64,000 nt of DNA. It comes from Rhizobium oryzicola (GTDB lineage Bacteria; Pseudomonadota; Alphaproteobacteria; Rhizobiales; Rhizobiaceae). The position numbers and the translations under genes were made by a program. Positions 18,149 through 27,258 of the stretch are shown here, piece after piece. The stretch spans positions 1,364,001-1,428,000 of the forward strand of contig NZ_JAUKWQ010000001.1 of assembly GCF_030504645.1 (NCBI RefSeq), in the 5' to 3' direction. The notes beneath the pieces are model-generated. The model saw only the letters and a list, made by a program, of their open reading frames with translations. It searched no databases and had not been told where the DNA came from. Every line of letters starts with the position of its first letter. The stretch's first letter is position 1.

Positions 18149-20008
18149 GTGAATTTTGTCCAGAATATCAAAATCATTAGCAAGATATCAGCCGTCATAA
18201 TCAGCTTGATCATTGTCAGTTCAATCGTTGCTTTTGTAAGCTACACCTCCAGTTCGACGCAGACCATGAACGCTGATTGGACCGACCACACCTATCAGGT
18301 ACTGGACAAGGTGAACGGCATGATGGCAGGCATGGTGGATCAAGAAACCGGCATGCGTGGCTATCTGGTAGCGGCTGATCCAAAATTCCTGGAACCGCAG
18401 ATCGCGGGCGCGAAAGCGTTTCAGGAGAATTGGGCCGCCGCTAAAAAGCTGACCTCCGACAATCCGGCCCAGCAGGCCCGCCTTGATGATGTCGCAAGAC
18501 TGGCGGACGCCTGGACTGCCAAGGTCGTCAAGGTCGAAATGGAATTCATGAAGGACCCGGCCACCTATGAAAAGGCCCGCCAGGTCGAAATCTCCGGTGC
18601 CGGCAAGGCCTCAATGGATGGCATCCGCGCCAAGGTAAAGGAGCTGGCTGACGCAGAGACTTCACTGCTCAGCACGCGCAAGGCCGCACTGGTCGCCGCC
18701 GGCGACATGGCGAAGATGACGGCCGTGTTTGGCGGCGCCGCCATGCTGATGATCTCTGCTCTGGGGCTGCTTGTTCTCAACAGCAGCCTTGTCAAGCCAT
18801 TGCGTGCCTTGAACGAGTGCATGCTCAGCCTCGTCAAGGGCCAGAACAGCGTGCAGGTGCCCGGCCGCGGCCGCAAGGACGAACTTGGTGATATGTCCGG
18901 AGCCGTCGAAACCTTCCGACAGGCGGCCATTGCCAAGATAGAAACCGATCGCGCTGCCGCGGAAACCCGCAGCATGACCGAGGCAGAGCGCGCCCGCGTG
19001 GCGGAAGCCGATGCCAAGCGCGCCGCCGAAATGGCAGAAGCCACATCCGGTCTCGCAGAAGGCTTGAAGCAACTCGCCGGCGGCAATCTCGGTTTCGAAC
19101 TGTCGCGCCCCTTTTCGTCTGATTTCGAAGGCCTGCGCAACGACTTCAACCTTGCCGTTGCGCAGTTGCGCGAAACGCTGACTGCTGTTGCCGAGGCGAC
19201 CCAGATTATCGATGGCGGCTCACGTGAGCTTTCCTCCAGCGCCAGAGACCTTTCCAGGCGGACAGAACAGCAGGCAGCGTCGCTGGAAGAGACAGCCGCA
19301 GCGCTGGACGAAATCACCACCAATGTCTCGAACGCTTCCAAGCGCACGGAAGAAGCCCGTTCGATGGCACTCGATGCCAACAAATCGGCGCGGCAGTCCG
19401 GTGAAGTGGTGGCGAATGCCGTCAACGCCATGCAGCGCATCGAGACATCCTCCAGCCAGATCTCCAACATCATCGGCGTGATCGACGAAATCGCCTTCCA
19501 GACCAACCTTCTCGCCCTGAACGCCGGCGTCGAAGCCGCACGCGCCGGTGAAGCGGGGAAGGGCTTCGCTGTCGTGGCCCAGGAAGTCCGTGAACTCGCC
19601 CAGCGTTCTGCCCAGGCGGCGAAGGAGATCAAGGATCTCATTCGCGCATCTGCCGGTGAAGTCGATAGCGGTGTGAAGCTGGTGACCGCGACCGGCCAGG
19701 CGCTGAAGGTGATCGAGGACCACGTCGTTGCCATCAACGGTCAACTCGATGCGATCGCCACCTCGGCTCGCGAGCAGTCGGTCGGCCTCTCCGAGGTCAA
19801 CACCGCCGTCAACCAGATGGACCAGACCACCCAACAGAATGCTGCCATGGTGGAACAGGCCACCGCCGCCAGTGCATCTCTGGCAGGGGAGGCCGAAAAA
19901 CTGCGGCAGTTGGTAGGACGTTTTCAGCTTGGCGGAGGTCGCGTCCATACCGGACTTGGCAGAGCTGCCGTTCTACACGCAACATATGCTTCCCGCTCTG
20001 CCGCGTGA
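18149..20008 (+). CDS. Methyl-accepting chemotaxis protein with CHASE3-like sensor
   Basis: A 619-residue transmembrane chemoreceptor. The first membrane span is residues 10-32, followed by a periplasmic helical domain with QETGMRGYLVAADPKFLEP, typical of CHASE3. A second span lies near 190-212, then HAMP and a long cytoplasmic coiled coil. The signalling tip is IDEIAFQTNLLALNAGVEAA and RAGEAGKGFAVVAQEVRELA. The C-terminus lacks the xWxxF pentapeptide that recruits CheR/CheB. The GTG start follows GGGAGG by five bases. Ligand unknown. Confidence 0.9.
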   Translation: MNFVQNIKIISKISAVIISLIIVSSIVAFVSYTSSSTQTMNADWTDHTYQVLDKVNGMMAGMVDQETGMRGYLVAADPKFLEPQIAGAKAFQENWAAAKKLTSDNPAQQARLDDVARLADAWTAKVVKVEMEFMKDPATYEKARQVEISGAGKASMDGIRAKVKELADAETSLLSTRKAALVAAGDMAKMTAVFGGAAMLMISALGLLVLNSSLVKPLRALNECMLSLVKGQNSVQVPGRGRKDELGDMSGAVETFRQAAIAKIETDRAAAETRSMTEAERARVAEADAKRAAEMAEATSGLAEGLKQLAGGNLGFELSRPFSSDFEGLRNDFNLAVAQLRETLTAVAEATQIIDGGSRELSSSARDLSRRTEQQAASLEETAAALDEITTNVSNASKRTEEARSMALDANKSARQSGEVVANAVNAMQRIETSSSQISNIIGVIDEIAFQTNLLALNAGVEAARAGEAGKGFAVVAQEVRELAQRSAQAAKEIKDLIRASAGEVDSGVKLVTATGQALKVIEDHVVAINGQLDAIATSAREQSVGLSEVNTAVNQMDQTTQQNAAMVEQATAASASLAGEAEKLRQLVGRFQLGGGRVHTGLGRAAVLHATYASRSAA

Positions 20009-20182
20009 GTACAGAGCGTCCCGCGGGCCGTGAGGAGCGGCGCGGCTAAGAAAAGCGGGCAAGAATTCTGATCCCCTGCCTCTCCGGGACCAGATGAGGA
20101 GGGTCGCCAAGCGAAAGCGGGCGGCCTTCTTTCGCGTCGCTGCAAAAACGCAAATATAAGAAAGGGAAATAAAAAGGGGAGA

Positions 20183-20258
20183 TGGTGGGCGATGAGAGAC
20201 TCGAACTCCCGACATCCTCGGTGTAAACGAGGCGCTCTACCAACTGAGCTAATCGCCC
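20183..20258 (-). tRNA. tRNA-Val (anticodon UAC)
   Basis: The reverse strand reads GGGCGAT as acceptor 5' half, TAGCTCAGTTGGTAGAGC as D arm, CCTCG-TTTACAC-CGAGG as anticodon arm, GGTTCGAGTC-like T arm (GGAGTTCGAGTCTC), and ATCGCCC-A-CCA. The anticodon TAC gives valine and CCA is encoded. Length is 76. Confidence 0.96.
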
Positions 20259-20505
20259 GTCCGCTGTGCGGTTCGTGTCCGCCGCGTCGGTGGCCGTGAT
20301 CTATGCGGATCGCGGGAATGACGCAAGAGGGTTTGTGAAGTTTTTTTGATTTTTTTCGCGCTTCACATCGGGCGATGGCCGCAAAGCCTTGCGACGCAGG
20401 GATTTTCGGGTTCCAACTTTTTTCACCTCTCCACAGGCAGCGCGAGGGTGTGGATATCGCTCCCGGCCAAATTCAGTTTCGTCACGGTTTTGTCTTAGAT
20501 GCTGC

Positions 20506-20534
20506 TTGACACTCTCAAACGAACCCCTTAGAGA
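20506..20534 (+). promoter_or_regulatory. Promoter for the tRNA-Asp pair (predicted)
   Basis: CTTGACA with its hexamer at 20506-20511 and TAGAGA at 20529-20534 are spaced by 17 bases, about 60 bases before the first tRNA-Asp. The -35 is a perfect consensus; the -10 is moderate. Confidence 0.5.
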
Positions 20535-20595
20535 GCCGCTCATCCGATTGGCACAGCCGGTCGGGCGGGGGACTTTCTCCTCCTTCTGAAGGAAT

Positions 20596-20672
20596 GCGGG
20601 TGTAGCTCAGTCGGTTAGAGTGCCGGCCTGTCACGCCGGAGGTCGCGGGTTCGAGCCCCGTCACTCGCGCCA
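20596..20672 (+). tRNA. tRNA-Asp (anticodon GUC), copy 1
   Basis: Acceptor GCGGGTG pairs with CACTCGC, discriminator G, encoded CCA. The anticodon arm is CCGGC-CTGTCAC-GCCGG with anticodon GTC, and the T loop is GGGTTCGAGCCCC. Length is 77. Confidence 0.97.
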
Positions 20673-20718
20673 CTTCGAAGGATGTTTAGTTCGCCAGGCA
20701 GGAAGCTGCCAACAATGC

Positions 20719-20795
20719 GCGGGTGTAGCTCAGTCGGTTAGAGTGCCGGCCTGTCACGCCGGAGGTCGCGGGTTCGAGCCCCGTCACTCGCGCCA
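20719..20795 (+). tRNA. tRNA-Asp (anticodon GUC), copy 2
   Basis: Identical over all 77 bases to the copy at 20596, including the encoded CCA. The 46-base spacer has no promoter-like element, so the pair is probably one transcript. Confidence 0.97.
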
Positions 20796-21518
20796 TTTAC
20801 TTCACTGAGACCCTGTTCATTCTCTGCAGCTGTCGCTCAGGCGGGCTGAACACGGGCCTTGGGAATGCTGTTGTCGATGTTCCGGCTTCTTCCTCGCAAA
20901 ATCCTTCTTTGGAAAGCTTTCGGGAGCTTCCTTCTTTCGGTGACGCGTTTAGCTTTACCGTTGTGCCATCACCGTGCGGTAGGCTGCACCGGTCTGAGGC
21001 ATGGAAGTTGTTCATCCGCGACCCCCACTCCGTTGGAGAACATCTCGTCATTGGCCGTGGTTGGCTCCCTGTCTCGGTTCTTGCCCAAGGACCAGGGCGG
21101 AAAATGCTGCGGAGCATCCATAATTTTAGATAAAACTAAAATAAAAAGCCCGCAGGCTATTGCGATCCGTTTTGCGTGCCATTACGTAAGCTTGGCATGA
21201 TTGGCTAACATGTGTTGGGCCTGCGCACTTTCATTTCAGTCACCGTAGAAAATGGCGATGAAGTATCGGCTTTGTCCGACCGTATCGCCGCGGCGCGGAA
21301 TGCAATTTGAACACTTCTGTGTCATCGAATCCTGATATGTAAAGGAAGTGCGGCAGGTGAGGCGAATTTGTGTCACTTTGGGACGGGAACAGCCGTTCAA
21401 AAGTCTTGCGCCGAACCCAAGGCTGCGCTAGTCACGGCTTGTTGCAATGCACGTTCGCTTGCCGCGTAGACGTTTCAGGTGCCGCCCCGGCGCTGTCGGC
21501 AAGTAGGGATCGAATACC
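20796..21518. other. tRNA-Asp to nuoA intergenic region
   Basis: A 723-base gap. A stop-free stretch on the plus strand (about 20850-21133) reads plausibly as protein near RELPSFGDAFSFTVVPSPCG but has no good start or ribosome site; it may be a gene remnant or chance. The rest, to 21518, should carry the promoter of the nuo operon; I could not pick a convincing hexamer pair. Confidence 0.5.
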
Positions 21519-21884
21519 ATGACTGAACTTCTCAGTTCCTATGTCCCGATCGCGATTTTTATCGGCATCTGTCTCGTGATCGGCCTGGCGCTTTTGATTG
21601 CGCCATTCGCAGTGGCATATAAGGCGCCCGATTCGGAAAAGCTCTCGGCTTACGAATGCGGCTTCAACGCCTTTGACGATGCACGCATGAAGTTCGACAT
21701 TCGCTTCTACTTGGTGTCGATCCTCTTCATCATTTTCGACCTCGAAGTCGCCTTCCTGTTCCCGTGGGCTGTGTCCTTCGGTGCCATCGGCTGGTTCGGC
21801 TTCTGGTCCATGATGGCCTTCCTCTTCGTGTTGACCATCGGTTTCATCTATGAATGGAAGAAAGGAGCGCTGGAATGGGAGTAG
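21519..21884 (+). CDS. nuoA: NADH-quinone oxidoreductase subunit A
   Basis: A 121-residue membrane subunit of complex I with three spans. [20 protein letters not shown] holds the conserved loop cysteine that lies near the quinone site, and [20 protein letters not shown] is the most conserved span. First gene of the nuo operon. Its end overlaps nuoB by ten bases. Confidence 0.95.
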   Translation: MTELLSSYVPIAIFIGICLVIGLALLIAPFAVAYKAPDSEKLSAYECGFNAFDDARMKFDIRFYLVSILFIIFDLEVAFLFPWAVSFGAIGWFGFWSMMAFLFVLTIGFIYEWKKGALEWE

Positions 21885-22456
21885 CTGATAACAGCACGAC
21901 CCTCGTCGCGCCGCAGCCGAAGGGGATCATCGATCCGCGTACCGGCAAGCCTGTTGGCAGTGATGATGCGTTCTTCGGCGAGATCAACAATGAACTCGCC
22001 GACAAGGGTTTTCTGGTCACCTCGACCGATGAACTGATCAACTGGGCTCGTACGGGCTCGCTGATGTGGATGACCTTCGGTCTTGCCTGCTGCGCGGTCG
22101 AGATGATGCAGGTTTCCATGCCTCGCTACGACGTTGAGCGCTTCGGTTTTGCGCCGCGCGCCAGCCCGCGCCAGTCGGACGTGATGATCGTTGCCGGCAC
22201 GCTGACGAACAAGATGGCGCCCGCTCTGCGCAAGGTCTATGACCAGATGCCGGAGCCGCGCTACGTGATCTCGATGGGCTCCTGCGCCAATGGCGGCGGC
22301 TACTACCACTACTCCTACTCGGTGGTTCGCGGCTGCGATCGTGTGGTGCCGGTCGATATCTATGTTCCCGGCTGTCCCCCCACGGCAGAGGCGCTGCTTT
22401 ATGGTGTGCTCCTGCTGCAGAAGAAGATCCGCCGCACCGGCACGATCGAGCGCTAA
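21875..22456 (+). CDS. nuoB: NADH-quinone oxidoreductase subunit B
   Basis: A 193-residue peripheral-arm subunit that carries cluster N2, the electron donor to quinone. Cluster ligands are visible as the tandem Cys pair in [30 protein letters not shown] and [17 protein letters not shown] start at ATG 21875 inside the nuoA end because AAGGAG lies seven bases upstream; the open frame extends to 21854 without a better site. Confidence 0.96.
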   Translation: MGVADNSTTLVAPQPKGIIDPRTGKPVGSDDAFFGEINNELADKGFLVTSTDELINWARTGSLMWMTFGLACCAVEMMQVSMPRYDVERFGFAPRASPRQSDVMIVAGTLTNKMAPALRKVYDQMPEPRYVISMGSCANGGGYYHYSYSVVRGCDRVVPVDIYVPGCPPTAEALLYGVLLLQKKIRRTGTIER

Positions 22457-22471
22457 GGGCGAGGACCTGAT

Positions 22472-23074
22472 ATGACTGAAGCCCTGAACGAGTTTCTAGC
22501 CTACGTCGAAGCAGCCAAGCCCGGCTTGATTGCTTCGTCCAAGGTTGAGTTCGATGAGCTGACCCTGTCGGTCGAGGCCGACAATGTGATTGCGCTCCTG
22601 ACCTTCCTGCGTGACGATCCCAAGAGCGGTTTCGTCAACCTCATCGATGTCTGCGGTCTGGACTGGCCGAAGCGCGAGCGTCGTTTTGACGTGGTCTATC
22701 ACCTGCTGTCGCCGCGCAAGAATATGCGTGTGCGCGTCAAGGTGGCGACCGCCGAAGATGTGGCGATCCCGTCTGCCTGTTCCGTCTATCCGGGTGCTGA
22801 CTGGTTCGAGCGTGAAGCCTGGGATATGTATGGTATCCTGTTTACCGGCCATCCTGACCTGCGTCGTATCCTGACCGATTACGGTTTTGAAGGCCATCCG
22901 CTGCGCAAGGATTTCCCGACGACCGGCTTCGTTGAAGTTCGTTACGACGACTCGGCAAAGCGGGTTGTTTACGAACCGGTGCAGCTGCGCCAGGAGTTCC
23001 GCAATTTCGATTTCTTGAGCCCATGGGAAGGCACGGATTACGTGCTGCCCGGGGATGAGAAGGCAAAGGCATAA
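22472..23074 (+). CDS. nuoC: NADH-quinone oxidoreductase subunit C
   Basis: A 200-residue peripheral subunit with the 30-kDa signature [15 protein letters not shown] [20 protein letters not shown] and [17 protein letters not shown]. It packs against NuoB and NuoD. It is separate from NuoD here, unlike the fused NuoCD of enterics. About 490 bases, including the S23-type gene, lie between its stop and nuoD. Confidence 0.96.
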   Translation: MTEALNEFLAYVEAAKPGLIASSKVEFDELTLSVEADNVIALLTFLRDDPKSGFVNLIDVCGLDWPKRERRFDVVYHLLSPRKNMRVRVKVATAEDVAIPSACSVYPGADWFEREAWDMYGILFTGHPDLRRILTDYGFEGHPLRKDFPTTGFVEVRYDDSAKRVVYEPVQLRQEFRNFDFLSPWEGTDYVLPGDEKAKA

Positions 23075-23084
23075 TCAACTTTTG

Positions 23085-23112
23085 GCGAATAGCGAGTAGC
23101 GAATAGCGAATA
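23085..23112 (+). repeat. Left heptamer array of the S23-type element
   Basis: Four head-to-tail 7-bp units: GCGAATA, GCGAGTA, GCGAATA, GCGAATA, ten bases after the nuoC stop. The array is framed by TTGGCG (23082-23087) and CGCCAA (23118-23123), which could form a local stem. It is the reverse complement of the right array at 23520. Confidence 0.95.
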
Positions 23113-23141
23113 GCTGGCGCCAAGGGATAAGGAAAGGACGG

Positions 23142-23504
23142 ACGATTAACTCTTACAAGGACCTTAAGGTATGGCAGCATTCCATTGAGCTTGCGGTTCA
23201 ATGTTATCGTTTTACCGAAGGGTTTCCAAAGAGTGAGGCTTACGGTCTGACCGCCCAGATACGCAGAGCGGCTGCTTCGATTGCGGCCAATATTGCGGAA
23301 GGTCACGGGCGGGAAAATACCGGCAGTTTCATTCAGTTCCTGCGGATTGCGCAGGGCTCCTTGAAAGAGTTGGAAACGCATTTGATCATTGCGGAACGAG
23401 TTGAACTTCTCGCTACGCAACCGTTTCAAAGCCTGTCGAAACAGTGCGACGAGATCGGGCGAATGATCAGGGCGTTAATCAGAAGTCTGCAGGAGAAGAC
23501 ATGA
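23142..23504 (+). CDS. Four-helix-bundle protein, S23 / 23S rRNA intervening-sequence family
   Basis: Within this gap one frame reads YKDLKVWQHSIELAVQCYRF, then SEAYGLTAQIRRAAASIAAN, IAEGHGRENTGSFIQFLRIA and QGSLKELETHLIIAERVELL. This is the full S23/TIGR02436 pattern (PF05635), usually encoded in 23S rRNA intervening sequences and related to the DGR accessory protein Avd. It is about 120 residues, normal for the family, with an intact frame. No ATG, GTG or TTG exists between the upstream in-frame stop and the domain; ACG at 23142 or ATT at 23145 sits eight to eleven bases after AAGGA. It lies between nuoC and nuoD, same strand, inside inverted heptamer arrays. Function unknown; the family may bind nucleic acid. 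Confidence 0.8.
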   Translation, partial: TINSYKDLKVWQHSIELAVQCYRFTEGFPKSEAYGLTAQIRRAAASIAANIAEGHGRENTGSFIQFLRIAQGSLKELETHLIIAERVELLATQPFQSLSKQCDEIGRMIRALIRSLQEKT

Positions 23505-23519
23505 GCGGGTCCGGGTATC

Positions 23520-23540
23520 TATTCGCTATTCGCTATTCGC
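23520..23540 (+). repeat. Right heptamer array of the S23-type element
   Basis: Three perfect TATTCGC units (23520-23540) followed by a degenerate TAATCAC. They are the inverse complement of the left array, so the transcript can pair units 2-4 of the left array with all three here over 21 bp (one G-U), looping out the S23-type gene. It ends 24 bases before the nuoD start. Confidence 0.95.
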
Positions 23541-23564
23541 TAATCACCAGCGCGGAGCGCGGCC

Positions 23565-24755
23565 ATGACTGAACATAACGTCCGCAATTTCAACATCAAT
23601 TTCGGACCGCAGCACCCGGCGGCGCACGGCGTGTTGCGCCTCGTACTCGAGCTTGACGGCGAAATCGTGGAGCGCGTCGATCCGCATATCGGCCTGCTGC
23701 ATCGCGGTACCGAAAAGCTGATCGAGACCAAGACCTATCTCCAGGCGCTGCCTTACTTCGATCGTCTCGATTATGTCGCGCCGATGAACCAGGAGCATGC
23801 CTACTGTCTCGCAGTGGAAAAGCTGCTCGGCCTGCAGGTCCCGATCCGCGGCCAGCTGATCCGCGTGCTCTATTCGGAAATCGGCCGTATCCTGTCGCAT
23901 CTTCTGAACGTGACGACGCAGGCCATGGACGTCGGTGCTCTGACGCCGCCGCTCTGGGGCTTCGAAGAACGTGAAAAGCTGATGGTGTTCTATGAGCGTG
24001 CCTCCGGCTCGCGCATGCACGCTGCCTATTTCCGTCCGGGTGGTGTTCACCAGGACCTGCCGCCGGAACTGGTCGAAGATATCGGCAAGTGGTGCGATGC
24101 CTTCCCGAAGGCGCTTGACGACATCGACGACCTGATCACGCCGAACCGTATCTTCAAGCAGCGTAACGTCGACATCGGCGTCGTGAAGCTGGAAGATGCC
24201 TGGGCCTGGGGCTTCTCGGGCGTGATGGTTCGCGGTTCGGGCGCTGCTTGGGACCTGCGCAAGGCGCAGCCCTACGAGTGCTATGCGGATCTCGACTTCG
24301 ACATCGCCATCGGCAAGAACGGCGACTGCTACGACCGCTACCTGATCCGCATGATTGAAATGCGCGAATCGGTGAAGATCATGAAGCAGTGCGTGAACCG
24401 CCTGCTGGGTGATGCCAAGACCGGTCCGGCTTCGGCGTTGGACGGCAAGGTCGTTCCGCCGAAGCGTGGCGAGATGAAGCGTTCCATGGAGGCGCTGATC
24501 CACCACTTCAAGCTCTACACGGAAGGCTATCACGTGCCGGAAGGCGAAGTGTATGCCGCCGTCGAAGCACCGAAGGGTGAGTTCGGCGTGTATCTCGTGG
24601 CAGATGGCACCAACAAGCCGTATCGCTGCAAGATCCGCGCTCCGGGTTATGCGCACCTGCAGGCCATGGACTTCCTGTGCCGTGGGCACCAGCTCGCCGA
24701 CGTGTCGGCGGTTCTCGGTTCCCTCGATATCGTGTTTGGTGAGGTGGACCGCTAA
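23565..24755 (+). CDS. nuoD: NADH-quinone oxidoreductase subunit D
   Basis: A 396-residue 49-kDa-type subunit that forms the quinone pocket with NuoB. It opens with [20 protein letters not shown], where HPAAHG contributes the quinone-contacting histidine, and has [19 protein letters not shown] and the C-terminal [19 protein letters not shown]. Full length. The ribosome site GCGGAGCGCGG lies right after the right heptamer array, so the inserted element contributes to its 5' context. Confidence 0.97.
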   Translation: MTEHNVRNFNINFGPQHPAAHGVLRLVLELDGEIVERVDPHIGLLHRGTEKLIETKTYLQALPYFDRLDYVAPMNQEHAYCLAVEKLLGLQVPIRGQLIRVLYSEIGRILSHLLNVTTQAMDVGALTPPLWGFEEREKLMVFYERASGSRMHAAYFRPGGVHQDLPPELVEDIGKWCDAFPKALDDIDDLITPNRIFKQRNVDIGVVKLEDAWAWGFSGVMVRGSGAAWDLRKAQPYECYADLDFDIAIGKNGDCYDRYLIRMIEMRESVKIMKQCVNRLLGDAKTGPASALDGKVVPPKRGEMKRSMEALIHHFKLYTEGYHVPEGEVYAAVEAPKGEFGVYLVADGTNKPYRCKIRAPGYAHLQAMDFLCRGHQLADVSAVLGSLDIVFGEVDR

Positions 24756-25012
24756 TGATGCGTTGGCTGGCGCCTGCTCTTCTTTGTCTTTCTGTTGCAT
24801 CGTCGGCGCTTGCGCAAGACAGCAACACCGGGCCGAGTTCAGCGCAGGGTTACAGCACAACCATGGCGGATCTCCTTTCCAAGGGGTATGAAATCAAGGC
24901 CGCGGTGCCCAATGGATCGACGAAATTGATCGTCTTTCTGCAGAAGGAAACCTCGGCATACGCCTGTGAATTCGTGCATGCCACGAAAACGCGGTGCGGA
25001 TCTGTCAATTGA
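24755..25012 (+). CDS. Small exported protein within the nuo operon
   Basis: An 85-residue protein with a clear signal peptide: MMRW, hydrophobic LAPALLCLSVASSALA, and an AxA cleavage site around residue 20. The mature part is about 65 residues with two cysteines (YACEFVH and TRCGSVN) that could form a disulfide in the periplasm. Its ATG overlaps the nuoD stop by one base (TAATG), indicating coupled translation. I recognise no domain. Position suggests a link to complex I assembly or stability, but nothing proves it. Confidence 0.75.
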   Translation: MMRWLAPALLCLSVASSALAQDSNTGPSSAQGYSTTMADLLSKGYEIKAAVPNGSTKLIVFLQKETSAYACEFVHATKTRCGSVN

Positions 25013-25028
25013 TAAGGCGTGAGAAAGA

Positions 25029-25844
25029 ATGTCCGTTCGTCGACTAGCCGAAGATCAGTTCCAGCCGGCAGCCTTTGCCTTCTCTGCGGAAAACGCAGCC
25101 TGGGCAGAGGCGACGATCCGCAAGTATCCTGAAGGCCGGCAGCAATCGGCGGTCATCCCGCTGTTGATGCGTGCACAGGAACAGGATGGCTGGGTTACCC
25201 GCGCCGCGATCGAATTCGTCGCGCAGAAGCTTGCCATGCCCTATATCCGGGTGCTGGAAGTAGCGACCTTCTATACCCAGTTCCAGCTGAAGCCGATCGG
25301 GACGAAGGCACATATCCAGGTATGCGGCACAACGCCCTGCATGCTCAGAGGTTCCGAGGCCCTGATGGATGTTTGCAAGCGCAAGATCCATCACGATCCC
25401 TTCCACCTCAACGCATCGGGCACGCTGTCCTGGGAAGAGGTTGAATGTCAGGGCGCCTGCGTCAACGCACCGATGGTGATGATCTTCAAGGATGCCTATG
25501 AAGACCTGACGCCAGAGCGTCTGGAAGAAATCATCGACGCGTTCGAGGCAGGCAAGGGCGCCGACGTCAAGACCGGCCCGCAGATCGACCGTCATACCTC
25601 GGCGCCTGCCGGTGGCCCGGTCACGCTTCTGGAAGAGACAAAGCCCGTCCGGACGAACCTTGAGCCGCAGCCGGTTGCTCCGGCTGCCGAGGTGCCGCCG
25701 GCCGATGCCGCACGCCCGAAGGATACCGCAGCGGAAACCAATCCCGCTCTGAAGACGCCGGTGACGGCGCCGGCTGCTGCGGCGGAAAACGCCAAGGCTG
25801 CGGAAGGCGCACCGAAGACGAGCGCCGAGCCTGAGAAGAAGTAA
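25029..25844 (+). CDS. nuoE: NADH-quinone oxidoreductase subunit E with Ala/Pro-rich tail
   Basis: A 271-residue subunit whose first 180 or so residues form the thioredoxin-like 24-kDa fold. The [2Fe-2S] N1a ligands are in QVCGTTPCMLRG and VECQGACVNAPM. The remaining 85 residues are a low-complexity Ala/Pro/Lys/Glu tail (for example APAAEVPPADAARPKDTAAE) absent from short bacterial NuoE. Such tails occur in other rhizobial NuoE proteins; the role is unknown. Confidence 0.95.
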   Translation: MSVRRLAEDQFQPAAFAFSAENAAWAEATIRKYPEGRQQSAVIPLLMRAQEQDGWVTRAAIEFVAQKLAMPYIRVLEVATFYTQFQLKPIGTKAHIQVCGTTPCMLRGSEALMDVCKRKIHHDPFHLNASGTLSWEEVECQGACVNAPMVMIFKDAYEDLTPERLEEIIDAFEAGKGADVKTGPQIDRHTSAPAGGPVTLLEETKPVRTNLEPQPVAPAAEVPPADAARPKDTAAETNPALKTPVTAPAAAAENAKAAEGAPKTSAEPEKK

Positions 25845-25947
25845 CCGAAGGCGAGACATCCTTCTCGTCATCGGACCGCGGCCGGATACGGGCGCATCTT
25901 GCATTTTAAAGCCGACCTATAGTGGCGGCGGACTGGTGGAATAGATC

Positions 25948-27252
25948 ATGTTGAAAGATCAGGATCGCATCTTTACCAACATCTACGGCCTCAAGGACAA
26001 GTCGCTGAAAGGCGCCATGAGCCGTGGCCACTGGGACGGCACGAAAACGATCATCGAAAAGGGCCGTGACTGGATCATCAACGAGATGAAGGCTTCCGGT
26101 CTTCGTGGTCGTGGTGGCGCAGGCTTCCCGACGGGTCTAAAGTGGTCCTTCATGCCGAAGGAATCAGATGGCCGTCCGCATTACCTCGTGGTCAATGCCG
26201 ACGAATCGGAGCCCGGCACCTGCAAGGACCGCGACATCATGCGCCACGATCCGCATACGCTGATCGAAGGCTGCGTGATTGCCGGTTTCGCCATGGGCGC
26301 TCACACGGCTTACATCTATGTGCGCGGCGAATACATGCGCGAGCGGGAAGCCCTGCAGGCTGCGATTGACGAATGCTATGATGCCGGCCTGCTCGGTACG
26401 AACAACAAGAACGGCTGGGATTTCGACGTTTACGTCCATCACGGCGCTGGTGCCTATATCTGCGGCGAAGAAACCGCACTTCTGGAAAGCCTGGAAGGCA
26501 AGAAGGGCCAGCCGCGCCTGAAGCCGCCGTTCCCGGCCAACATGGGTCTCTACGGCTGCCCGACAACGGTCAACAACGTCGAATCGATCGCCGTTGCGCC
26601 GACCATTCTGCGTCGCGGCGCCTCCTGGTTCTCGGCCATCGGTCGTCCGAACAATGTCGGCACGAAGCTGTTCATGGTCTCGGGTCACGTCAACAAGCCC
26701 TGCACCTTCGAAGAAGCGATGGGCCACTCGTTCCGCGAAATCATCGAGCACCACTGCGGCGGTATTCGTGGCGGTTGGGATAACCTGCTGGCCGTCATTC
26801 CGGGCGGTGCCTCCTGTCCGGTCGTGCGCGGCGAAGATATGGCCGATGCCATCATGGACTTCGACGGCATGCGCGAAGTGAAGTCTTCCTTCGGTACCGG
26901 CGGCATGATCGTGATGGACAAGTCGACGGACATCATCAAGGCGATCTGGCGTATTGCAGCCTTCTTCAAGCATGAAAGCTGCGGCCAGTGCACGCCCTGC
27001 CGTGAAGGCACGGGCTGGATGATGCGCGTACTGGAACGCATGGTGAAGGGCAACGCGCAGAAGCGCGAGATCGACATGCTCTTCCAGGTGTCGAAGCAGA
27101 TTGAAGGTCACACGATTTGCGCGCTTGGCGACGCAGCTGCCTGGCCGATCCAGGGTCTCATCCGCAATTTCCGTCCGGAAATCGAACAGCGGATCGATCA
27201 GTATACGGCGAACGCCACCAAGGACGGCGCCGTCATGGAAGCAGCGGAGTAA
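25948..27252 (+). CDS. nuoF: NADH-quinone oxidoreductase subunit F
   Basis: A 434-residue NADH-binding and FMN-binding subunit, the electron entry point. [20 protein letters not shown] is the FMN/NADH glycine-rich region, [19 protein letters not shown] a second nucleotide site, and [17 protein letters not shown] binds cluster N3 with a further Cys in [12 protein letters not shown]. Intact and full length, 103 bases after nuoE. Confidence 0.97.
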   Translation: MLKDQDRIFTNIYGLKDKSLKGAMSRGHWDGTKTIIEKGRDWIINEMKASGLRGRGGAGFPTGLKWSFMPKESDGRPHYLVVNADESEPGTCKDRDIMRHDPHTLIEGCVIAGFAMGAHTAYIYVRGEYMREREALQAAIDECYDAGLLGTNNKNGWDFDVYVHHGAGAYICGEETALLESLEGKKGQPRLKPPFPANMGLYGCPTTVNNVESIAVAPTILRRGASWFSAIGRPNNVGTKLFMVSGHVNKPCTFEEAMGHSFREIIEHHCGGIRGGWDNLLAVIPGGASCPVVRGEDMADAIMDFDGMREVKSSFGTGGMIVMDKSTDIIKAIWRIAAFFKHESCGQCTPCREGTGWMMRVLERMVKGNAQKREIDMLFQVSKQIEGHTICALGDAAAWPIQGLIRNFRPEIEQRIDQYTANATKDGAVMEAAE

Positions 27253-27258
27253 GCACCG

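Noticed and set aside
20797..21117. 106-codon minus-strand frame after the tRNA-Asp genes
   Set aside because: No ribosome site, unusual composition, and its end abuts the tRNA; no family recognised.
23085..23540. Heptamer arrays as a CRISPR array
   Set aside because: Units are 7 bp and contiguous without spacers, and the two arrays are inverted around a gene; no cas genes are present.
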